The notes beneath the pieces were generated by a model. The model had not been told where the DNA came from, did not search any database, and saw nothing but the letters and a program-made list of their open reading frames with translations. Positions 11,551-23,157 of a stretch of DNA of 64,000 nucleotides are shown one piece after another (within the stretch, counting starts at the first letter, position 1; the number at the start of each line of letters is the position of its first letter). Origin of the DNA: Rhizoctonia solani (Eukaryota > Basidiomycota > Agaricomycetes > Cantharellales > Ceratobasidiaceae); the NCBI RefSeq assembly GCF_016906535.1, contig NC_057373.1, forward strand, positions 2,170,001 to 2,234,000, given 5' to 3'. Both the position numbers and the translations under genes were made by a program.

Positions 11551-11556
11551 ACGCGT
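11551..11556. promoter_or_regulatory. MCB-type ACGCGT element upstream of MRC1
   Basis: ACGCGT is the core of the MluI cell-cycle box bound by MBF/DSC1 in yeasts, which drives G1/S genes. It lies 173 bp before the MRC1 start codon. The six bases are seen; its use here is inference. Confidence 0.45.
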
Positions 11557-11728
11557 GACGTTTTGTTCGTTCGTTCATCTGTCCAGCCGGATGGTAAGGT
11601 CTCGTACTCCTTCAGAGACAAAGACAATTGTTCCCGGGGAGATCACGGGAGTAAACGCCGAGGTTTGTCATGACTCGAGCACACCCCCTGCTTCTTCCCC
11701 CTGTTGGAGGCCAACCCGACCAACCACA

Positions 11729-14700
11729 ATGCCGATCACCTATGGCCGACCGAGACCTCCTACTAGCCTCTCTAGCGCACAGCTGAATGTCTCTAGCGTC
11801 CAGTCCACTGCTACAAATGACCAAAATTCATCGCCTACCGAGGCCGAATTCAACCAGGATTGGAAACAAAAACTCAAAGACATTGACAATGACGAATACG
11901 ACGGCGAGATGGTACGCGAGTCGACGAGCTCGAGTTTAACGCCCCTTGTATCGTCTTCGTCGCTATCGGCCTTGCCTGAGTCACAGCCCCAACGTGAAAG
12001 CCCCTCGAGAGATTACCGAGATCCAGATACAGACGATCCCGACACCAGCGTCGAACTCAACACCGCTGTGGCTATGCCCTCTTCCGACGGAGAACCTATG
12101 CCAGAACAGGATGACGAGGCGGACAGCGAGGACGAGCCAGTTGTTTCTAAAAGGATGGCAAAACCTTTACGCGTTGTTGATTCAGATGAAGAATCGAACA
12201 ACAAGCAATCCCCCAGTCAGATGTCTGTCGACCGGCCGGCCAAGTCTTCGAATCCCACAACGCCTGCTAGTAGCGCAAAGAAGCCTGTCAAACTTGCGCT
12301 TAGTGACGATAGCGACGAGGAGCCGCCAAAGGACGACAAGGAGGAAGAACAGGAGGAGATCCAAGATGCGAGCAGTCCCCAGGTCAAGCGTTCCACCAAA
12401 AGGGTCAGTCCATGTTTGTTGCAGCTCATGCACCCGTGCTGATAGCTGCTATTCGCTCCAGGGCCTGAATAAGGCCGAGAAAGTCGAAATGGCAAAGACC
12501 CAGCAAGCTATTGCTGCTTGTGCGTCTTATGTTTTATTATCAACTACTACCTGACACATAACATTGGCCTACTAGCACGCGAGATCCGTATCCAAAACGC
12601 AACCAAACGAGTAGACCATAAATCCTATTTTGCCAACTATAACTCGTCTCTGAACCAAGCCGAAATCGACTCGTATCCCTTTCCACCTGGCGCGAGGTCT
12701 CAAAAACCGACCGACAGTAAGGCAAAGTTGAGGGAAAAGATCGCAGCTATGCGACCCTTGTCATCGCATCCTGCACCCGCATCTGCTCCTTTACCTAAAA
12801 CCAAGTATCAGGTATCGAGCGATCCGATAGTCGGAAGCTCGCAGAGTGGACCAGGGCCGATTAAAGGTGAAGCCGGGTCGGAGCAAAAAGGGGACTTATT
12901 TGGGAAACCAAACGCGCTTGGAATGTCGATGTTCGGTGCGGAGGATAGCGACGAAGATGAGTTTCCGGCTGTTAACCAGGTCTTATTTGCCGTCAAACCA
13001 AAGTCCAAGCCCAAGCCCAAGCCATCGAAGGTTGGGCTGGAGGAGAAAAAACGCGCTCTTACTAATCGGAAGGTAGAGTCGGACTCGGACGACGATCTGG
13101 AGATTGCTGGTGGGTCCCGGCCCACGAATTCGAGAATTCTGGCCCGGCCTGGTCAAAAGGCTGCTACAACACAGAGGAAGATTAAGCAAGAGGTGTCCGA
13201 AAGCCAAGTCCTCCGAGCCGGTCATGCGAATCACTTTGGGCTGGACGCCGCTCCATCGTCTTCACCAATTAAAGGCGGTGGGCAGTACGAAGACTCGCAA
13301 TTCGGGATTGTTCGTTTGCCTGGGACACCGTCGCGAACTGCAACGGGATGGAAGGGCGGTAAGCCCACTCAACCCGTTGGAAGGGGGAACAACGGTGCAC
13401 GTATGACAATGGAGCAACTGAAGCGCTTTGTCGCCACAAAGTCCTTTGATGATGGTCAGGCAAGGCAAAGGGCGGATGAAGAGAGATGGAAAGCGAATGG
13501 TGGGAGGGCGTTGAAGAGGGAAAAGGACAGGAAAGAGGGGCTGGGTGTTGAGGAGGCTGTTAGAGAGGCTCTGGAGCGTGCCGAGCACCCGCAGGAGGAG
13601 GAGGAAGATGAAGAGGATGAAGAGGATGAAGATTATCGTGGTTCCGCCTCTGAGCAAGAACAATCGGAGGAAGAAGAGGACAAGGAGAACTTGCCTACTG
13701 CCGGGCGAGGTCGGAAGCCTCATGAGCCAGTCAGCGATTTCGATGGGAGCGAGAAGGGTGAGGGGGACGAAGACAAGGAGAACTCTTTAGAGCTTGCGGG
13801 CATTGGATCAGGCCTTTCCCCTGCCAGGATAGATGCAGCTTCTCCCGGACTAAGCGCTCGTTCGCCCACCCATATCAATAACCTGTCTCCTGGTCTATCT
13901 CCTGGTCTTGCTGCACCCTCTCCGTCTCATCTGTTTGGCCGTTCCCCGTCTCATCTACGGTTATCTTCGACGGGTTCCGGAAGACTCCCTCTCAGCGAGT
14001 TGGAAGACGAAGATAAAGTTCCTGGAGAAAATGCAGCTGTTGCGCGTGCACCTCTCGGCGAGCTGGATGTACATGAGGAAGATGAAGAAGATGTTGTCCG
14101 AAGGCCTATGAAACGACATAGAAAGGGCGTAATTGGAGACGAAGAAGAGATTGCATCTCCTCGACGCAAGCCAGGCTCCACTTTGCAGCGTCGATTAGAC
14201 TCGCCTTCCCAGCGCAAGCTGCCACTCTCGTTTAGCTCTCCCTCTCAACGACTCCTCAGTTCCCCATCTCAGCGCTTGCTGTCACCATCCCTTCGGTTCG
14301 GTTCCCCAACTCCGCGCGCTCAAAAGTCGCGTTTGGCTACAGGAACACAAAGCTTCAGTCAGGTCGAAACACAGGACATGCTTGGTGGATTGGGGGACGT
14401 ATTTGGGTTCGAGAGTCAATCCGCTCCTACTGGATCGCCGAGCCAAGGTGGTGGTGGGTTGACGCAGCTGTTCGCCAACTCTGCTAATGTGAGTCACTTT
14501 TCTGGCCATGTCGTAGCGCATACACTAAGAGGGTTTATCTCAGGCTGGACCATCCGATGCTTTTTCAGCCCTGCGGGTCAATTCAAATAATATCGAGCTG
14601 ACTCAAGATGAACGTGCCAAACTATTGTACAAGCCCAAGATATCTGAGGAGGAAGCTAGACGAGATCAGGAATTATTTGAGCGCGAAGATGAGTTGATGG

Positions 14701-16248
14701 CTCGGCCATTCTCACCTACGCAAAAGGAGGAAAATCAGATGTGGTTGAACGAAGAAGGGTGAGTCCTTATTATCTTTTGTAAAATGGATTGAGTTTTTGA
14801 TATAATTCGACGTAGATTGTGGACACAGACCAAGCCCGCTCAGACACAGACCGTTGGCACCCAAATCGAAGAGCCCAGCTCGACTCCTGTACATATGCCA
14901 ACCACTTCACTAGGTACACCGTCGTCAGGTTCGCAAAAGCTATATCGAATCCGGCGTGGAGCTGCTTCTGCGCAAGATTCGACTCCTGAACGCGAGTCCG
15001 AACTAGCTCCAATTCCATCCGTATTTGATAAGCTCATGGCATCTCAACGCGGGAAACAGAAGAAACAAGAGCGTAAGCGTAAACTTGCCAAGTCAGATTT
15101 TGTGGAAGGCGAAGCCGCCGAGTCGGACGACGAGTACGAAGGGTTTGGACTGCGTTCGAAGGATGAAGAGGGAGAAGAAGGGGACAGTGACGAAGATCGA
15201 CATCTCGAGGGGCTGGTGGATGATCAAGCGATGGATGAGGATACGGAAGCTGCTGCCCAGATTCAGGCCAAGTTCATGTGCGTACCTGTCGTTCCCTCTG
15301 AGCTGGCATGACTATGGCATTGATGAGGCTGGCGTTATGGTAGGGAACAAAACGCTCAAGATGACGAAGCGAGAGAGAAACTGGCAAGAGACGTTGTTGC
15401 AGGGAAGCTCCGTACTCGAAGACGGCGTGGGGACAATATGGACCTGGATGACGATGACGAGAGCGAAGAAGAGCATCACCGTAGCTCAAAGAATTTCCTC
15501 AAGAAGCGCAAGATTGACAACGACCATTTGGATGCACTTGGTATGTGTGACCTAATCTTGGAAAGGCGTGGCCTGATAGCCTCTGTGACATAGCGAAACA
15601 CGATTCCACTCGAGCATTTGTGGATATGTATGACAAAGCGATCAAGTCTACCGAAGATGACGAATTCGCACATTTAAACCAAGTTACCGAAGATATCGAC
15701 GTTGCTCCTGGGATGAATGAAGACGAGGAAGATGACGAAGAGGGAGAAGAAGGCGAAGAAGTGGGTGTCGAGGAAGAGGAGGCGACAGCACCCGAAACTC
15801 CGTTTGGACATTCTAAAGTGAGGTTAAATCTCCAACTTCGTTTCGCGAGGGTGTTAAACTTGTGTATAGAAATATTCCGTCTTCCGAGAAGGCCGAAGTG
15901 TCATTTGGCTTCAAACCACCGAATTTCAACCATGACAATGACTCTGATGAAGAAGACCCAGCGACTATTGACCTTCCAGATGCTGTCCCTCAGAAATTGG
16001 CCCCGGTTACTCGAGGCAATTCTGTTGCTTCACGTATTCAACAATGGGCAGTACAAGAGGGTGGCGGGAATCGCGCCAACATTGGCCGAATGGGTCAAGG
16101 GGTGTCGGTCACCGGTCATGGCGGTAAAAACAAAGTTACCAAGACTAAGAGTGCGAGTTCCAATCGCCCATCTGCCCTTGCTGGCACTTCATCGAGCTCT
16201 TCCAACAAGCTCAGTCGTTTGGGATCCAAAGCTAGTGGGTTTAGGTAA
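11729..16248 (+). CDS. MRC1: Replication checkpoint mediator Mrc1/claspin
   Basis: Fork-associated adaptor that couples the replisome to the S-phase checkpoint kinase (Mrc1 in yeast, claspin in animals). Eight exons read by eye (11729-12403, 12462-12519, 12576-14488, 14544-14758, 14816-15277, 15344-15540, 15594-15817, 15889-16248) give about 1367 residues in one frame. The start MPITYGRPRPP is followed by a disordered acidic N-terminus with many SP/SQ/TQ sites and runs of Glu/Asp near residues 580-620. The conserved MRC1 domain lies near 14850-15560: FDKLMASQRGKQKKQERKRK, SDFVEGEAAESDDEYEGFGL, and an acidic stretch ahead of AREKLARDVVAGKLRTRRRG. Long length, acidity and this domain fit the family. 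It is convergent with the next gene (157 bp between stops). Confidence 0.88.
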
Positions 16249-16405
16249 CAGCGATACTTATACCATGGATTATGCGCTTTCTTTATTCTTGTCTATAAAT
16301 ATTGTAACGCATACAGCCTGTGCAGTGAACTATTTTGACGTCCATGATATTCTTGCTTGTTGTTATAGGTCTATCTTGTTCTAGTAGTTTTATAAATACA
16401 TATTA

Positions 16406-17979
16406 TCAGATTAATTCTTCGACAACCATCTCCCCCATAGCGAGTGAAGACGTAAGTCCGGGTGATTCGATACCTAGTAAGCTAATCATTCGGCCGGACC
16501 TACTGTTGGCTTCCGCGCTGTAAAAGTCGGTAGACCAATCTTGTCGAATAACAAAATCCTGGAACCCATGTCCGGGGCCAACAAGTTTAGGGCGGATGCC
16601 CACATAGTCGGAGGATAAGCCATCTTGACGATATCAGGCAAATAGGTCAAGACGGCATGATACATCTGTTCAAGGCGACTGTCGCTTGGAATAAGGTGTC
16701 TTTCCAAAAATCATGTGTTTCCTGCCCGTCTAGCGCCATGTCTTCGGGGGGCTGAAGCCATTCTGCATCTGGTCCGAACTTGATGTTTCCTTCCATGTCT
16801 ACCGTGAGGTGTGTGCCTAGACTTGCATGTCCGTGACTTGTGCTCTGCTCAGGAACTGGGTAGATAAGTCGGCTAATGTGGGAGGTACCAGGGCCGCGAT
16901 ACGACGCATATGACCCTCGCGAAAAAAATGCAGTGAGGCGTTTGTCCAGTGGGAGAAGTGCGTTCAGAACGAGTGTCGAAGATAGTCCTGATGCGTTGAC
17001 TAACGTGTGCGTGAGGATACTATCCGGCTCGCCGCTATCTCCAGTGAGAAATTGCACTACCCAACCGCTAGTCAACCATCAACGTTGTCTCCCGGTTGCG
17101 GTACGTACGGGTCCACACGAACGACTTTGGTACCGAGTGCCACTGTCCCAGCGCCATTGCTCTCGTCTATCAACTTCTCCAAAGACTCAAAGAACGAATG
17201 AGAGTCAAGGATACCAGTCTCAGGGCTCTCGATGGCCGCTGTGATCTCACGGGATAGATCGGGCTCGAGCTGCCGTGCTTCATCTCCCGAGATCAACCGG
17301 GTTGGGGCAACGGGGGATTTGGACGAGTCCTGTGGTACGCCTTAGCTTTATGCATGCTTAGGGCCATACACAGAAGTGTCGCAATTTGTAACTTACTGGA
17401 TTAGAAAAGGGTGGCCATTTGAGAGCCTTCGCGTGCGCATGTAGTTTATTCAGATACTCCTCCTGGCCTTTCCTTGCAACAATGAGTTTTCCCGTCTTGC
17501 GATAAGGAACTTTATGCTTGTCACAGTGCCCGTAAAGCAGATGTCGGCCCCGTAGGCATAGTCGAGTTTTCAGTGAGTCGGCCGGATAATAAAGTCCTGG
17601 TCCAGTGTTAAGATGATCTATAAAGTAATATAGTGGATAGGACTTGCCTCCATGGATTACCTCTGAATTTCGGGAGCTCTTTCATCCTCAGACCAATAAA
17701 CAGGAGGTATTAGAGTCAAAAATGACTCACCTCGTCTCTTCTCCGACTCTGCTATTACGTTCCACTAAGTACGTCGATTTATCAGGAAACTTGTATGCTA
17801 GGCGTTGGGCAATTGCCAGACCAACCACCCCTAGTCAAATATCAATATATCAATCATTCGACCTGGTTGATATGGCGCTCACCTGCTCCAATGACCAGAT
17901 GATCCACTGCCATCTCTGGCTTCCTATACGCGTATCGACCATTGCTATTCAAAGCAACAGCCAAGCCCCTGATCGACAT
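16406..17979 (-). CDS. L-2-hydroxyglutarate dehydrogenase-like FAD oxidoreductase
   Basis: FAD-dependent oxidoreductase of the DAO/L2HGDH family, which oxidises L-2-hydroxyglutarate to 2-oxoglutarate, normally in mitochondria. The N-terminal dinucleotide fold reads [11 protein letters not shown], then after an intron [12 protein letters not shown]. Next come the diagnostic segments [55 protein letters not shown] and [12 protein letters not shown]. Further on are [28 protein letters not shown] and the closing FAD-contact segment [15 protein letters not shown]. The ATG at 17979 adds a basic, acid-free leader ([20 protein letters not shown]) that looks like a mitochondrial presequence. The ATG at 17913 is the alternative start. 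At least five exons. Other DAO-family dehydrogenases are possible, but the HGGLYYP and SPETGIVDSH motifs favour L2HGDH. Confidence 0.85.
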
Positions 17980-18374
17980 GTTGATGCTACCCAGGCTCAA
18001 GTTATTTGGGGGAACGGATTTAGAAGACAGCCAAGAACTCACGATGGTGGTTAAGATAAGTCTTTGAGGAGATATGATTGGCTAAGAAACTGGGAAATGA
18101 TCCGTTTCCGCGGAAACGGAGCTTGATAGCCAGACTACTAAAGAAGGGCCCCTTATTGGGTAGGTGTCATTTTGGAGGGAATGAATTAATAGCAAACTAT
18201 TTTGAACCGGAGTAGAAAGCGAACAGTAAACACAAGAGTGATCACGCATCTTAATAGACTTTTGCATTTACGAGATTAGCGCACACCAAGGACGCCACTA
18301 TGCAAAAAGATAGAACCAAGTTCAGATAGTATTATCTACATACGTGTGACGCGCGCAAAGACCAACCAATTTGT
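17980..18374. other. Spacer upstream of the L2HGDH-like gene
   Basis: 395 bp holding the promoter of the L2HGDH-like gene and the 3' end of NDUFA12, both on the minus strand. No other feature is seen. Confidence 0.5.
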
Positions 18375-19013
18375 CTATGCACGCAGTCTGGTCTTGGGGT
18401 CCCACGCAGTGATTTTTGGTGCAGCAGTGTTATATGGACGGTATGCACCTCTGGTGCCAGTCAAGTTCTCGAGATATTGCTAACACAGCAACACATGCCG
18501 ATCAATACTCAATTCACTGGGGATGATGAGAGGACTCACGGCTTGCCATGGTTGAGTAGACTCATGCATTATCTTGTCGGTGGTAGGGGGCTCGCTTCGG
18601 ATATGGTGGAGCCATGAGTGCCAGTCGGGTGGGACTTGGGTCGCATTGTATTCATGCTAGGTGGACCGTTTAAGGTGGGCATGCGTTTACAGATGGTGAT
18701 CGCAGACTTACCTGGCGATAATCGACCCAGCGATGGCGTCCTAAACGAGTTCAGTACCTGGCTTGCGATTATCAAAGTGTCCGTACACACCTGGAAGCTC
18801 TTCCTCGGCGTTGGTGTTTTCAAAGTACCTGTTACCGAACCTATTGCCCTTCAATAAACCCAAATCACTCATTCTCACACCAAGGTAAATCGCTTACTGG
18901 TCCGCCCCAACGAATCGTCCCGACTTTGCATCTCCAATATACCACATTTGACGAATATACTCCTTCATACCTACGCGGCGAATGCTCCGCAGCGTCCTTA
19001 GTAGTGACACCAT
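18375..19013 (-). CDS. NADH:ubiquinone oxidoreductase subunit NDUFA12 (B17.2)
   Basis: Accessory subunit of mitochondrial complex I. The first exon reads MVSLLRTLRSIRRVGMKEYI and RQMWYIGDAKSGRFVGADQ. The following exons give FGNRYFENTNAEEELP, GRHRWVDYRQ, then YNATQVPPDWHSWLHHIRSE and PPTTDKIMHESTQPW, matching the family core (GNKYYE, GRHRWV, VPPEWH-WLH, PPTT). The C-terminus QYLENLTGTRGAYRPYNTAA and KITAWDPKTRLRA is the usual tail. Four or more exons and roughly 135-140 residues, as expected. The ATG at 19011-19013 is the only one giving the normal N-terminus. Confidence 0.92.
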
Positions 19014-19485
19014 AATGAGATCAACGAAATGGTGATAACAGACGGGTTTGAACCAATTATAACCACGTGACTGGCCGCAAAGACCGATTTGTCCATCTTA
19101 TGATTCTTATCCCAGATTAACCTTTATCTTCTCTCACGATTGAAACACACTTGGTTTGTTTGAGGAAATGTCATTCATACATGATACAATGTTGAAAGGT
19201 GATAAATGCACAACGATACCAGGGTGAATACGGCGACAGGGTCTCTCTGTAAGGCAAGGAGTGCCTCAAACGGACAGCAGCTTAGAAAGAAAGAACGACA
19301 ACGGGAGAGAGAAGTGTAGCCCAAGAAATCACGAAAGAACAATCATAACACAGGTTGGACACAAAAGCGGACGCAAAGGAAGAAGGGAAATGATTACATC
19401 TATACGAACTAGACCTCTGATTAGACAATAGGGCTAGACCATTAGCTCGTTTGCCCCGTTTTATGAAAGAGAGCTCGTGAAAGCT
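19014..19485. other. Spacer, no gene seen
   Basis: 472 bp between the NDUFA12 start and the stop of the next minus-strand gene. It holds NDUFA12 upstream sequence and the 3' UTR of the hypothetical gene. Frames are short and unconvincing. Confidence 0.5.
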
Positions 19486-20660
19486 TCAACTAGAGGCAGA
19501 GTCCGATTGTTCCGTATCTTGGAGCGTCTGAGAAGCAAATGCGGTGACAAAATCCTGTGATACACGTGATTCTGTTGTCGGGTCTGGGGTGATTTCTTTG
19601 CTTGTTGCTGCACTGCGATGACGGGGACCAAACTCGGCGAAACCACCCCATTTGACGGCCGGAGGCGGAGGAGGAAGTGGTCCAAAAATGGAAGACTGTA
19701 CATTGTCACCGCGCTCTAGTTGGTCAGTAGGTGTGATACTGGTGGCGGCGAGTGCTTCTGCAAGAGCTCTGGCGGTACTGTCGGCATTGGCATCAGACTT
19801 TCTCGGTTTCCGTTCTTTGGTGACGGTTGCGTATGGATGTACACGAGGCTTGGCTGATGACGCACGTACGGGACTGACCCAATGAAGACCGTACGAGTCG
19901 GGAAATTCAAGCTGGTTCGTGTGGATTCCAGACTCTTGGAGCTGCTTGAGCCGAGCGCTGGCGTAATTCGCCCGAGCACGCTGGATCTGCTCGGGTGTGG
20001 CAGTCTTATGGGATGGTAGGTAACGGCTGATGGCTGCGACGGGGTCACGATTGGCAAGTGCCATTAAACGTTTCTCCAACTGAAACGCGTGCTTCTCCGT
20101 TTGGAACTTTCCGATGAAAATGTCAGCAATCAAATCGATGCCACGGACATTATTATAAAAGTTCACACACCTTGAAACAGTGGAGGCGAGGGTGTGGGCT
20201 TCCGCTTGTTGCCTTGGGATTGGGAGCGTTCACATAAACATGCCTGTCACGTCGCTTGCCAGCCTCTGCGATAGCAAAATCTAGCAAGACAGTTTGAGAG
20301 CGAATAGAGACAACGGCTGTGTTTAAAGCGGTACCCGGTTAGTGGCGCTATTGTAACATGACAATGGATTACGGACCAATGTAGGCTCGCATTGATAGTT
20401 TTCCTATGCTAAATACCAGTTTACCCATGCCCAAATTGACCCATTCATCGCCTTCTCGCAAGAAAAGGCGAGCCTGTAGCTCGGACAAAGTGACCTCTTG
20501 GTTTTCGTGGCGAACTGTGGTTGGTGTCAGCTATCGCCTGTGCACAGATACACATGTGCTTACCAAGCCCCATGCTCTCCGTCAAGATGCCAGGACCCCC
20601 CTGTGCGATGGGCGGGAGCACAGTCGGCACCGGAGCCGTTGTCTGTGTATCAACTTCCAT
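19486..20660 (-). CDS. Hypothetical protein with disordered Pro/Ser-rich C-terminus
   Basis: Multi-exon minus-strand gene beginning MEVDTQTTAPVPTVLPPIAQ at 20660. Joined exons give VRHENQEVTLSELQARLFLR and EGDEWVNLGM, then DFAIAEAGKRRDRHVYVNAP and SPHPRLHCFK. After another intron come FQTEKHAFQLEKRLMALANR and DPVAAISRYLPSH. The C-terminal half is basic and then Ser/Thr/Pro-rich, with PLPPPPPAVKWGGFAEFGPR, and stops at 19486-19488. I do not recognise a family; no membrane segment or signal peptide is seen. Splice phases agree across the first three introns, so it is likely a real gene. It is head-to-head with COQ2 (311 bp). Confidence 0.7.
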
Positions 20661-20971
20661 AATTCGCGGATATCGTGGTGGCTGGTGGTGTGGGATGCAG
20701 GTGCAAATGTTACGATAATCGCTCCCTGGTCGCCTATACCCAATCCGTGGTTCAAAGGCGCCCAGGATCTATTGCGGATTTCAGACTAGGGTTGGTGGGA
20801 TACGTCGAGGATCAGACCAAGCCCAATGATATATCCCCCTTGCTTGTCTGGTGGTCGACAACAGCACAGATCCAGCCTGGTGATGCGACTGTTACTGTTT
20901 CCAATCCCAACAATGATCATCTATTGCAAATTAATTTGCCGCCGGCAATTCTCCTCTTATTGCCGACCACA
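20661..20971. other. Divergent promoter region hypothetical/COQ2
   Basis: 311 bp shared upstream region. The COQ2 frame is open through much of it back to an ATG at 20675, but the upstream part lacks targeting character, so I treat it as non-coding. Confidence 0.5.
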
Positions 20972-22413
20972 ATGTTTGCCCGAGCAGGCTACAGAGTCAG
21001 TGGTTCAAGTCTGAAAAGACCCTTTCTCGGGCAGATAGCCCCCAAAACCTTGCTTAAAATACCAAGTCTTCAAAGATTTTGCATCCTTAGTCGAGTTCAG
21101 TCTTTGCCGAAAACATTCCCACTACGCCAACTGTCAACAAATCCGGCTCCAATTACCCCTGCTTCATCTCAGCTTGCCCCATTGGTGACCAATACATGGG
21201 TCGAACGTCTTCCGCCCAAACTACAACCCTATGCTCTTTTGGCTCGCGTTGACAAACCTATCGGGACTATGCTACTTCTCTGGCCTTGTAGTACGTACGG
21301 ATCCCGTTCCTTGAATCCGAGCCAACCATGTAGCTCTCTCTAGCCTGGTCGATTACTATGGCATCATACGTAACACATGAGCCTATATCTGTTCCCTTGA
21401 CATACTTATCCCTATTCGGTATTGGTGCATTTATCATGCGAGGCGCCGGTTGTACAATCAATGATATGTGGGATCGTAACTTGGACAAGGCAGTTGGTAC
21501 TAGTATCCATTCTTCTCTTCTAATCTGTGATTAAACCTAGCTCTTCAAGACAGGACCCGAACCCGCCCCTTGGCGCGAGGTGACTTGACCCCATGGCAGG
21601 CACTCAGCTTCTTGGGAGTGCAACTGAGCGCCGGTCTTGCAGTCTTGACGCAGTTCAATTGGTACAGGCAAGTAATCCTTGTTAATTCTATTTCCTCCAA
21701 TCTTATGCGCTATTTAGCATATTTCTCGGTGCATCATCACTCTCGCTCGTAATCGTATACCCGGTAATGAAACGTATAACCTATTGGCCTCAATCAGTTC
21801 TAGGTAACATAGTATACGCATTTATTACAGGCTGAACTTATCATACACATCAAGGTTTGGCCTTCAATTGGGGCGCGTTGCTAGGATGGTCCGCCGTTGC
21901 CGGTGCAGTCGATTGGTCGGTATGCCTACCATTGTATGCCGGCAGTGTATGCTGGACAATGGTGTATGACACTATTTATGCGCACCAGGTGAGTTTCTGC
22001 ATCCACAAACAACCACCCTCACGCTGACCCAAAATGAAGGACAAAAAAGATGACCCCCTAACAGGTATTCGTTCAACTGCCCTTCTTTTCGGAGATAATT
22101 CCCGACCTATCTTGAGCGCGTTCGCATTGTCGTCTGTCGGATTGATCGGACTTGCGGGACTTGAAGGCGGAATGGGCTTGGGCTACTTTGCAGGTTTGTT
22201 CTCTAGATCATTTGCCCAGCCTAGTATTGATCTTATTGATATGATACCTGGGTAGGCCTTGGGTTGGGAGCTATTCAGCTAGCTCGGATTCTTTACCGCG
22301 TTGACTTTGATGATCGGGCTGATTGCTGGAAAGCATTCGTACGTTGTGGATGGTTTGGATTCTGGATGTGGGCCGGGACGACGGTTGATTACATTACATT
22401 GTTACTTAGTTGA
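20972..22413 (+). CDS. COQ2: 4-hydroxybenzoate polyprenyltransferase, mitochondrial (COQ2)
   Basis: Integral inner-membrane UbiA-family enzyme that prenylates 4-hydroxybenzoate in ubiquinone synthesis. [20 protein letters not shown] begins a basic, Ser-rich mitochondrial leader. The core includes [20 protein letters not shown], then [20 protein letters not shown] with the first Asp-rich motif [29 protein letters not shown] and [11 protein letters not shown]. The second Asp-rich motif follows in [20 protein letters not shown], then STALLFGD. The C-terminus has [14 protein letters not shown] and [15 protein letters not shown]. Several hydrophobic helices fit a UbiA bundle. About seven exons; one intron (21668-21717) appears to use a GC donor. 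Convergent with RPS25. Confidence 0.95.
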
Positions 22414-22568
22414 GTAGCGCTATGTTATAGTTTCATACCGACCAAGTTTCAGGTAGACACCAAAAAGGTTGATTGCATAGTGGACTCATGCTTTTACATA
22501 GAGGATGGCAAATAAATGCGAGAGTGAAAAACGATCAATGAAAAGAGTAGTACAGATAGCAAAGCTGT

Positions 22569-23157
22569 CTAGTCAGACGCAGTCGCCCGAGCTACATTAC
22601 AGGTAATTAGCAAATGCAATTGAACCATCTAACCTATGAGGAGCTTACTGTAGATCAGCTGGCCGTTGTGGTGTACGATCTTCTTGATCTGTCCCTCCTT
22701 TGCCAAGTGCCTAATTGCTACTCGTGCCAAGGAGCCACCAATCTTCAGCCTTTCGATCAAGATAGACTGAGAGATGAATTTGAAGGTGGGAACTTCCTTC
22801 ATAATACGGTCATAGGTGGCTATAGTGGCAGTTATATTAGCGAGGGAAGAAATACACTAGATAAGTGGAGTCGTTCAGACACTACGCACCTTGGTTGAGA
22901 GTAACCGCGTGTTGCGCCTTATCCTTGACCTTTCCCTTCGACCACTTCTTTTTCTTGGCGGCTTTTCCGCCCGAGGTCGCTGCGGGTTTGGCTTTGGGCT
23001 ACAAAACCGTCCATCCAAGTTAGCAAACTATAATCCGACAGTAACAGAACGTTTCCGGCCATCTTCACGCGAAATACTGGGTTTTATACGATATTGTATG
23101 CTAACCCATCGCACTAGAATAACCTTCTCCGTTCTCGGTTGTGTGTATACTCACCAT
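22569..23157 (-). CDS. RPS25: 40S ribosomal protein eS25 (RPS25)
   Basis: Small-subunit protein eS25. Exon 1 holds only the ATG (23155-23157), directly followed by a GTGAGT donor. The next exons read [20 protein letters not shown] and [36 protein letters not shown], and then [20 protein letters not shown] and [16 protein letters not shown] final small exon gives TRATASD with a stop at 22569-22571. The basic [13 protein letters not shown] block and the [10 protein letters not shown] winged-helix segment are diagnostic. Length is about 105 residues, normal for fungi. Confidence 0.95.

Larger units (their letters stand above)
11362..11728. other. Spacer with RPL3 3' end and MRC1 5' region
   Basis: 367 bp between RPL3 and the chosen MRC1 start. 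It includes CACGTG at 11480-11485 and ACGCGT at 11551-11556. The MRC1 frame stays open upstream to an ATG at 11555, so an N-terminal extension of up to 58 residues cannot be excluded. Confidence 0.6.

Noticed and set aside
11555..11728. 58-residue N-terminal extension of MRC1
   Set aside because: Open and in frame, but the sequence lies close to the MCB element and is likely 5' UTR; MPITYGRP is the better start. Not fully excluded.
13262..13723. 153-codon minus-strand frame within MRC1
   Set aside because: Reverse of the acidic Glu/Asp run, giving Leu/Phe-rich nonsense; MRC1 coding is well supported.
20675..20971. N-terminal extension of COQ2 by 99 codons
   Set aside because: The upstream stretch overlaps the shared promoter with the divergent gene and lacks targeting character, whereas [11 protein letters not shown] at 20972 starts a typical mitochondrial leader.
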